Assembly (NCBI GenBank): GCA_021613535.1
Contig: CP075494.1
Coordinates: forward strand, 2,170,001-2,234,000
Direction: 5' to 3'
Source of the DNA: Adineta vaga
Lineage: Eukaryota > Rotifera
Length of the DNA: 64,000 nucleotides
Under the pieces are notes generated by a model. That model saw only the letters and a program-made list of their open reading frames with translations. It was not told the DNA's origin and made no database searches. Shown in pieces: positions 56,849 to 64,000 of this stretch; the stretch's first letter is position 1, and the number at the start of each line of letters is the position of its first letter. Both the position numbers and the translations under genes were made by a program.

Positions 56849-58726
56849 ATGACAGAACAATCTTGTTTAGAACATTTACCAATTGAAATTCTTTATCGAA
56901 TATATGATGAACTTGATATACAAACAATTCTATTTTCAATTCGTTATTTATCTAGAAGATTTTATAAAATAACACATAATTATAATCGATATCGATTAGA
57001 TTGTCGTTATGTCTCAAGATCTGATTTACGTATTATGTCACGTCTTATTGATCCTGAAAATATTATTTCTTTAACACTTTCGAATGGTTTAGAGACATCT
57101 GATCAAATTCAATTATTTCTTTTTTATTTTCATTTCAATCAGTTTATACGATTACGTTCATTGACTCTTTCATGTGATTATGATCAAGATTTAGGTGAAA
57201 TTGAAGATTATATAATAAAATGTCCTCTTCAAACAATTTCAATATCATTTTATGGTTGGCATTCTAACAAAAACAACAAATTTGTATCATCAATTTTATC
57301 TCTTAATCATCTATGTCAATTGACGCTCGCATGTGCCGATATGATATACGAAAATTTACAATGGCCCATTCAGTATCGATTAGAAAATTTAACATTAAAA
57401 TATGTCAATTCATGGGAACAAATCTGCATTATTCTTAGTCAATCAATCTATTTAAAAACATTAGTTCTAAGTAATCAGGATTGGTCCGAACTCGATGAAA
57501 ATATTTTCACAAAATCTCATAGGAAACAATTTGATCATTTAATATCATTTTCATTAATATATCCATTCGGTAATCTAACAATGAATGATATTAAAGCAAT
57601 TCTTACAATGTTTCCTAATTTAACATATCTTGGATTATTTATGTGGACTTCTGATCGTTCATTATTTAATGGAAAACGATGGGAAAATTTCATTCAAAGA
57701 AAATTACTTCAATTAAATCAATTTGAATTTTGTTTTCTTTGTCATACAGAAGCCAATCAAGATTTCACTCCAATGAATTCATTGATTTCATCATATAGAA
57801 CATCATTTTGGATTGAAAATAAACATTGGATTGTTAAATATGAATACACAAATACAATACGCAATTCATATTATATTAATAAAGATAAGATTAATGATAA
57901 TCATGTATATCGTTTGTATACGATACCAATGATTAATAATGTATGTGGTTATTTTGATAGACAAACTAAAATCTTTCAACGAAACGGACATGAAAATCCT
58001 TCTTATGATAAAATTTTAGTATTAAATTCTTTATTAAATATTAACAATACAAATCAAACAGCGATAATTGTTGATTCTAATGAATTAATTTTAAATGTTG
58101 ACTCAGTAGTAACAGAGAATATTGAAGAAAAAGTAAGAAGAGAATACATCAATGAAAAATATTTTAGTTTTTATTTGTTTTATTTTTAGAATAATTTAAC
58201 AACGAAATATAAATTTCGAAATGTCAAAGATCTTATATTATTATTTTATAACAAATGGTCTATTCATTTAATTGAATCTTTATCAATAATTATTAATTTA
58301 TCAAATATTGAAAGTTTATTTTTAGATTTTCAAGATGAATGTTTATTTGATACAACATTTGAAATTGAAATGAATAATTTATTCAAACAAACATATAATC
58401 TTCGTTCATTACGAATAAATTGTAAGAATTCTGATAAAATGATATTAATAACACGAAGTTATATTAATTTGAAATTACCTCATTTTATTAAAAAATTTGA
58501 TATTCAAATAAAAGATCTCGATAATGCAAAAATTATATTGAAACAAAATAAGCATTTATCAATAATGAAATTTCGACCATATTCTCATGTTGAAGAATTT
58601 GCTGATGAAATCGATAATTGGCTTAGAGAAAAGAAAAGAGATTTTATGTCTGAATTATATTCGGTTGGTTATTTTGGTTGTGAATGTTGTTATTCAGTTA
58701 AAGCTGTTTATATATGGCTTGATTAA
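56849..58726 (+). CDS. F-box/LRR-like protein
   Basis: Two exons, 56849-58132 and 58190-58726, phase 0, intron of 57 nt, 606 aa. The N-terminus carries an F-box (LEHLPIEILYRIYDELD, then IRYLSRRFYKI; about residues 7-50). The rest has irregular leucine-rich segments (LRSLTLSCDYDQD, LCQLTLACADM, LENLTLKYV, LKTLVLSN, LTYLGLFMW, LRSLRINCKN). F-box proteins recruit substrates to SCF ubiquitin ligases through Skp1. The family is very large in bdelloids and its targets are unknown. Two relics of the same type lie at 10371-11230 and 16542-17672. The start is the first ATG with the F-box directly after it. Confidence 0.8.
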
Positions 58727-59831
58727 ATATATTTATCAACATCCTTTACATATATCGATTTAAATTAATATTATTATTATTATTAATATAAAAAGAAAAT
58801 AGATTTTATGTTATTTATAACGTTCTTTCATAAAATGTTTCTGATTGTTTTTCTCTATTCATATGTAAAGCCCGGCTCTACAAAGAACATATCCGCACCA
58901 AATTAACCCCGATAACGCTGCGAATTTCTTTTTTCCGCATTTTGTGCCACGATATTGACGGTAAATTGTGATTCAGTAACAACTAAGATGAAACAAAATA
59001 CTCCCGTTGTCATTTTTAGAGAAAAAAACATGTTGTGCAAACTTAAAAAGAACTCAATACGAATAGATTCACCCATCACATATGAGTCTATAAGTATGAA
59101 TAAAAAGATACCTGATACTATAAAAATAAAAGTATGAGCTTTCAACATTATTTTCAGAGAAGTGTGAGGATATAGTCACAGTTGTTGTAGCTTTGTGGGG
59201 TGTTTCAGATTGATTTCGAATGAGTGATGTATAATAATGAAGAATTTCTTATTGTTGCCATAATTCTCGTTACATTTTGGCGGATTCTGACTTTCTGAGA
59301 ACAGGTTAGTTTTTAGTCATGAATATGTTTAACAGTGAGTGAGAGAAGATGCTATCATATTATTTTTCTACTAGCCTTCGCTTTATGAAGGAGAAAGCAG
59401 TAATGTGACTTTTATCTAAAACCAAATACAACAGGTAAGAGATTCCTTTTTTTTTATCTCAGTGATCTTCACGAAGATCTCACTCTCTCTTCAACTATAC
59501 CCAAGGGGAACAAACTGATTCCTCATGATTTCTGGTGATTTTCGGCTAGAAATCAGTTTGTTCCTCTTGGATTCGCTAGATAATCGAGTACAAAATTCCA
59601 GCTTCCTACTGATACAAGATTGCGTTCGAAGGGAATAAATTGAGTTATTCTAAAATATGGTATTCCTCGACTAGAAAAAGGTGAGTAAATGCATCGTTAA
59701 TAAGACTATTTGGTTCAAAATATTCATGATTATGGTTATATTTGAAAACTTGCTTTAGATTATCTCTTCGTCACGATTGAAACAATAGCAGTCACATCAT
59801 CAGGTAATGTTTCGTTTATTTCACTTTTCCT
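58727..59831. other. Intergenic with one hairpin
   Basis: No convincing gene. An (ATT)n tract lies near 58768-58785. The notable structure is the hairpin at 59501-59570. Confidence 0.4.
59501..59570. repeat. 23-bp stem hairpin
   Basis: CCAAGGGGAACAAACTGATT pairs with AATCAGTTTGTTCCTCTTGG across a loop of about 24 nt. One position is a G-U pair and one more base step is mismatched. The size is like a short precursor hairpin, but a small inverted repeat of other origin is as likely. Confidence 0.6.
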
Positions 59832-59840
59832 TTGAATAAA

Positions 59841-60092
59841 ATGACTGATAAGAAAGAGATTCAAATGTGCAATTCTCGTTATCTTGCTCGATGTTTTCTT
59901 TCTAATACAGAATCAATGAACTCAAATAATCGTGCAAATTCACTGAAATATCATTCAACAGGTTATTTTCAAAAAATTCTTTTAGTTTCATTAGGACTGA
60001 TAATGATAATAACAATTTGTTATATATTACTCATAAGTTTTTTTGTCTCAATAATTCGTATAAAAAGATGCGCATATGATATTTTTCGATAA
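59841..60092 (+). CDS. Hypothetical small membrane protein
   Basis: A frame from ATG 59841 (MTDKKEIQMCNSRYLARCF) of 83 aa with one strong hydrophobic helix near residues 44-70 (ILLVSLGLIMIITICYILL). No family recognised; no splice continuation found. Could be chance in AT-rich DNA. Confidence 0.3.
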   Translation: MTDKKEIQMCNSRYLARCFLSNTESMNSNNRANSLKYHSTGYFQKILLVSLGLIMIITICYILLISFFVSIIRIKRCAYDIFR

Positions 60093-60343
60093 GATATATT
60101 TATATGTATATTAATCTTGTTTACGACAAAGGTTAATGTTTCTTTCTTCGAAGTCGCATAGTCACATTTCAATGATTTTCTATAGAAAAGTAATCATTCA
60201 TTCAGTTCTAATTTTTTTCTATTCATCAAAGGGTATCTCTTTATTTTACCTGTATTTTTTCACGAAAGGAGACAGAAAACGATTTTTATCTTATTATATC
60301 TGTCTTTACATCACAACATATATTTTTCGTACTGGTAATCGCT

Positions 60344-60363
60344 GTCTCTCTCTCTCTCTCTCT
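60344..60363. repeat. (CT)n microsatellite
   Basis: Run of alternating C and T just upstream of the cysteine-rich gene at 60443. Confidence 0.8.
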
Positions 60364-60442
60364 TTCTTTTTCTCATTTGAGAATAATTATCGAAAAACTA
60401 ATCACAAACATTCGTTATTTTTTCAAACAACGACATAACGAT

Positions 60443-60924
60443 ATGGCTTATATGAAAACTAGTATTTACATTACAATGGTGATGGTGATCATTGCAACAA
60501 TTATTAGAATATCGGACGCCTATGATTGTGCTCCTCAAAATTGTAACTGCGGCACTTGTGTAAGTATTGTGGTTGTTTTTCTGGTTCTACAGAATGTACT
60601 AGGGAAAATGAAGGTTTTGCGTGCTGTAAAGAGTGTTGTTTTAAAGATATTAAATACACGGTTGCCTATAATATAGGTGGTTTAAAGAAGGGTGTCTATT
60701 TCAAAACTAATTGTGCGGGTAGTGAATGTGCTTCAAAATACCGCTCAAAAAGTTTAATGCTCGATTCTTCTGGCGCGGAGATGGTCAGTTGTAGTTACAA
60801 AACAACCTGTCCTAGGTATAATTGCTACTGTCCTTGGAATTATGGACTATTTCCACAATCAAACAAGCGTAACTTCATTTCAAAATTCAAACATTTTCGT
60901 TATCAATTGGACGATCGTAAATAA
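60443..60924 (+). pseudogene. Secreted cysteine-rich protein gene with apparent frameshift
   Basis: From ATG 60443 the frame encodes a signal peptide (MAYMKTSIYITMVMVIIATI) and the start of a Cys-rich part (CAPQNCNCGTC). At about 60557 the Cys-rich pattern continues only in another frame (CKYCGCFSGSTEC, CCKECCFKD, then NCAGSEC, CPRYNCYCPWNYG), ending at TAA 60922-60924. A GTAAGT sits right at the shift, but the only nearby acceptor (TTCTACAG, 33 nt away) does not restore the frame, so a single-base indel is the simplest reading. Whether this is a true lesion or an assembly error is open. About 20 cysteines in roughly 150 residues imply an extracellular disulfide-rich protein; no family recognised. 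Confidence 0.5.
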
Positions 60925-61757
60925 TTTTTCTTTTTAAAATATCTCATACATATATTCAATACAATGGCACTAATCATCTTAATTCACATTATATATTTAA
61001 CAAATATTATTCATAACTAACCTTTTTTTCTTTTACTCTTTTCTTTTAATAAAAAGAAAATCATTAATATTTAGAAATACATTTTGAGATTCAACATATC
61101 TCTCGTGTCCATAATAATATTTTTCGATATTCAAAGAGAATTTAGGTTAAAACAAAAAATTTGATGATAGATACAGGTAATAAAACAACACAATAATCGT
61201 CTAGTGATGTGCTACATCTACTTTCACATATTTTTCCACAAAAATCCGATATTTGAATTCTTAGCGTTAAAATTTACTTAAAATAAATAACGCTCACCGA
61301 GTGACTCGCTTGACCAGGGTCAGTGAAAGATGAGCACACGACTGTTTATATCCATAATATCTACGAAAAAAAAGCAAATCAGGAATGATATGAATCGACA
61401 TGAATAGAGGAATATATCCATGCTGTCCTTTCTCGATTTTTGCCCACACCCTCACCCTCACCCACACCCATTATTCTTAAGTTAGTTTTAATCGAAATAG
61501 AATTACGCATATTTACATTCTCATTCTTAATATTTCTTCTTTCATCTAACTCAAATCATGAATATTTTATTTATTCCTTATGCTTTATTAATTTTCTCTC
61601 TCTTGAAGTATTTCTTCGAAAAATACGATTACAAAATATTTGACATAGATGATGTCATATTATGAAATAAAAACTCAGAAGAAAAAGAAATATACATACA
61701 GTTTAAAAGTATTTGGTTACTCAACCAACATCAATACACACTCGCCTTTAATCCATA
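60925..61757. other. Intergenic, no gene seen
   Basis: AT-rich. A C-rich tract of the palindrome type (CCCACACCCTCACCCTCACC) lies at 61442-61470 without a G-rich partner. Confidence 0.4.
61442..61470. repeat. TG-rich palindrome family, half copy
   Basis: CCCACACCCTCACCCTCACC followed by CACACCCA. Only the C-rich side is present. Confidence 0.5.
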
Positions 61758-63192
61758 ATGTGTATGAAATTCAGATCTCAAAAGAATAAGTCGACTCAAG
61801 AAGATAAATCTAACAACAACCATCTGAATTCACATTCACTGTCGAAAATCAATTCTGATAAGAATCAAAATTATTTTCAAGAATTCAATATTGATCTTAC
61901 ACGAGTATGATGTCTTTGAATAAGTTACTTTTTACATTCTTTTTTGTTTACCAGTCATCTACAGGTAGTTTTGGCTTCTCAATCATCGGTGGTACTGAAG
62001 ATTCATCTCCTATCACCATTGGATATATTGAGAAAGGTGGTTCTGCTGATTGTGATGGTCGTTTAAAGTCAGATGAATTTTTATCTATGAATTGCTAATT
62101 TTATTTATCTTTTTAAGACTTAATGATATTATATTACAAGTCAATGGAACCACTTTTGTAGGAATTAGTCATAAGAAAGCGCTTCTTGTATTTAAAAATG
62201 CCAATACATCAATTAAAATGGTAATATTTATACATAATTAAAGAAATGAAATATTCTTTTTTCTTCTTTTAAGACTATTCAACGTGAGGCATCTTCTAAG
62301 AAAGATCGATCAGAAATGTTTTCAAAACTAGCGAATATTGATAATCAAGTTAAAAATACCGAAGTATATTCTTCATATTTCTTCGTCATTCTTAATAAAT
62401 TTTGTACAATTTTAGAAAGAAATATTGAACTCTAAACGAACACACTATACAAATAACAAACCTACTAATGAATTCGATATTGGAATTTACAAAGATTTAG
62501 AACAACGAACTGAACGTGGAGGTGATCTTAAGATTTATCATTTAATCCCAAATTATATTGCCTGTAGAATTATTCCTGAATACAACGAAGAAGAAGCTAT
62601 TTGCATTGTTCTACGACAATCAAAACGTCGTCCAATACGTGCTTCATGCGAAGATCTTTATGATTTACTTTTATCTATGAATGAAACAAAAAAAATCTTA
62701 GCTTCTGCTATCGGATGCAACATTCAATTGAAACCCATTCCAGGTCCAGTTTTACTCGAAGCAATTCGACAACATTGTCAGAGATTTCCGTATATTTATG
62801 CCAAAATAGATCAAAACAGATCAAATATGAAAGCTAATCTGATTACTTGTAATGGAAATGAATTAGCGATACTAATTCCTTTTATAGATTTGAAATCCAT
62901 TGGTAATATTGAAGATATTCTTCGATATGGAAATTGTGTGAAAGATCTTCCTCTTCCAATTTATTATTTTCTTGTTGAAAAAAAGATGGAAAGATCAATG
63001 ACACGTGCAGATTACGATGATCTGTCAGAGATTTATGTTGTACATCGTGATATTAATCCATTTACCAACAAACCAAGATGTTTAACAATACAAATTGAAT
63101 TTGATTCATCGGATATAGAGAAAGAAGAGACTGACAAATACATAAAATCGACTAAAACATATCATTATAACATTATTTCTAAATATAAATAG
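61758..63192 (+). CDS. PDZ-domain protein
   Basis: Five exons: 61758-61904, 61955-62067, 62118-62220, 62274-62363, 62416-63192, all GT-AG with introns of 50-53 nt and phases 0, 2, 0, 0; 409 aa. Exons 2 and 3 together encode a PDZ domain (about residues 50-125): GFSIIGGTED in the carboxylate-binding loop position, EKGGSADCDGRLK, then LNDIILQVNG and SHKKALLVFKN. The C-terminal exon encodes a 259-residue region with no domain I recognise (NYIACRIIPEYNEEEAICIV, CEDLYDLLLSMNETKKIL). PDZ domains bind C-terminal tails of membrane proteins, so a scaffold role near the membrane is plausible. The channel gene starting at 63825 is the next neighbour, but no functional link is shown. Confidence 0.85.
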
Positions 63193-63824
63193 TTTTTCTT
63201 AGTGTGCTCAAAAACTAATGAAGTATCAATCTTCTTAGATCATCCTTATATTTACTGTAGTCAAACAGACAGAAAATTTGGTAATCTCACTTTTTGACTG
63301 CTCCAATTGTGATATGTGACTATCGCTTCAGCATAAAATGTATATAATGTACATTTATGAGTACTACAACAACTATATGTTGTTGAGGAAGAAAAGAACA
63401 AGTGACAATATCACCAACTTATTCCATCGACTCGATTGCAAGCCTTCATTATTTGATTATGTTCTGCTCTCTTCTCATAGCATAAAATAAGTCATTATGT
63501 ATCAACTTTTTTCTTTTTCTATCATAGGTACATAGTTCGTTCATGACATAGAAGCGTGAGGACAAGCCACACATTTCAGTTAAATAAAGTAGTAGTATAT
63601 AAAAGTGCACGTAGGTTGAAATATCAATCATTTTTTCTATACTCTCCATTGACAAGCATATTCACATACGTGTACATATTAGGAATCCTTTTAAAGCAAG
63701 CGTAAACATCTAGTTGCACAAGAAGAATAGTTCTGTTACTAATCCGAAACCTCTTTCACTTCACTAATTTATAAATATACGTATATTAGAGCAATTCATA
63801 AAGAAAAGAAAAAATACACCAAAT
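63193..63824. other. Intergenic, no gene seen
   Basis: AT-rich spacer; it should hold the promoter of the gene starting at 63825. Confidence 0.4.
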
Positions 63825-64000
63825 ATGACAGATTCGACTATCAAACATATAACTACTGTATTTCCTGTCAATGTTGAAGCGTTAAAACCAAACCTTCAAA
63901 TTTCTCGACGTCGTTCTATCATTCGAGAGTTCAGTCTCAACACTACTGCTCATGGTATTCCTGGCATTGCACGAAGTAAAAGTATACCAAATCGAATCTT
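63825..64000 (+). CDS. DEG/ENaC-type sodium channel, N-terminus (partial)
   Basis: Open frame from ATG 63825 (MTDSTIKHITTVFPVNVEAL) to the window edge. The stretch REFSLNTTAHGIPGIARSKS matches the cytoplasmic N-terminus of amiloride-sensitive DEG/ENaC/ASIC channels, where a TxHG motif before TM1 controls gating. TM1 and the Cys-rich extracellular domain would lie beyond the window. The HG motif is intact. These channels are trimers that pass sodium in response to peptides, protons or force; the subtype cannot be told. Confidence 0.7.
   Translation, partial: MTDSTIKHITTVFPVNVEALKPNLQISRRRSIIREFSLNTTAHGIPGIARSKSIPNRI

Noticed and set aside
61907-62098. Start of the PDZ gene at ATG 61907
   Set aside because: That ATG lies inside a GT-AG intron; the upstream exon from 61758 joins in frame to the PDZ exons.

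Overview
The window looks like a piece of a bdelloid rotifer nuclear genome. It is AT-rich and gene-dense, with many spliceosomal introns, some of only 50-60 nt, that follow GT-AG with consistent phases. It carries lineage-expanded families typical of bdelloids: single-exon rhodopsin-like 7TM receptors, NHL beta-propeller proteins, FG-GAP giants, and F-box/LRR genes and relics. It is full of TGTGGG/CCCACA-rich short palindromes. TGTGGG is the repeat I recall being reported at bdelloid telomeres. The species assignment is inference; no rRNA, tRNA or mitochondrial marker was seen.

Layout. 0-9.4 kb: two intact 7TM receptors (290-1294, 8348-9319), an NHL-EGF-transmembrane gene in seven exons (3356-5490) and a broken 7TM receptor (6137-7065). 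10-18.5 kb: two decayed F-box/LRR genes, a PAN-like plus NHL gene (12079-14534), a 738-bp foldback element, and an inverted, truncated copy of the broken receptor (17778-18466). 19.9-26 kb: a 7TM receptor convergent with a seven-exon rhodanese/mercaptopyruvate sulfurtransferase gene, a 605-bp inverted-repeat element filled with GATA-type microsatellite, and a second PAN-like plus NHL gene. 26.8-32.5 kb: a single-pass membrane protein of 1870 aa with 35 FG-GAP/VCBS repeats. 33.8-34.6 kb: a 4,5-DOPA-dioxygenase-like enzyme. 34.9-49 kb: two large multidomain receptors on the minus strand, one NHL propeller + three repeated beta-domains + 7TM, the other LDL-A/EGF + 7TM, with related 7TM cores. Between them lies a gene-poor stretch holding two inverted-repeat elements. 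49.8-64 kb: a frameshifted 7TM gene, small cysteine-rich secreted genes, a membrane-anchored PARP-like ADP-ribosyltransferase, an intact F-box gene, a PDZ-domain gene and the start of a DEG/ENaC channel gene at the right edge.

The most unusual signal is a family of about 18 short palindromes with arms of the type ATCTTGAGGGTGTGGGTGTG and a partly conserved AAGAAG-GATA loop, plus several half copies. They sit mostly 60-280 bp past stop codons. One supplies a stop codon, one appears to supply a splice donor, and they lie exactly at the breakpoints of two separate duplications. The shared edges and loop argue for one dispersed hairpin family, not independent telomere fusions. The telomere-like arms and breakpoint positions make a link to double-strand-break repair worth testing.

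Functionally the window is mostly sensory and surface genes (7TM receptors, propeller/EGF/LDL-A ectodomains, FG-GAP adhesion-like repeats, an ion channel) with a few enzymes. Co-linearity does not imply operons: neighbours are on both strands and widely spaced.
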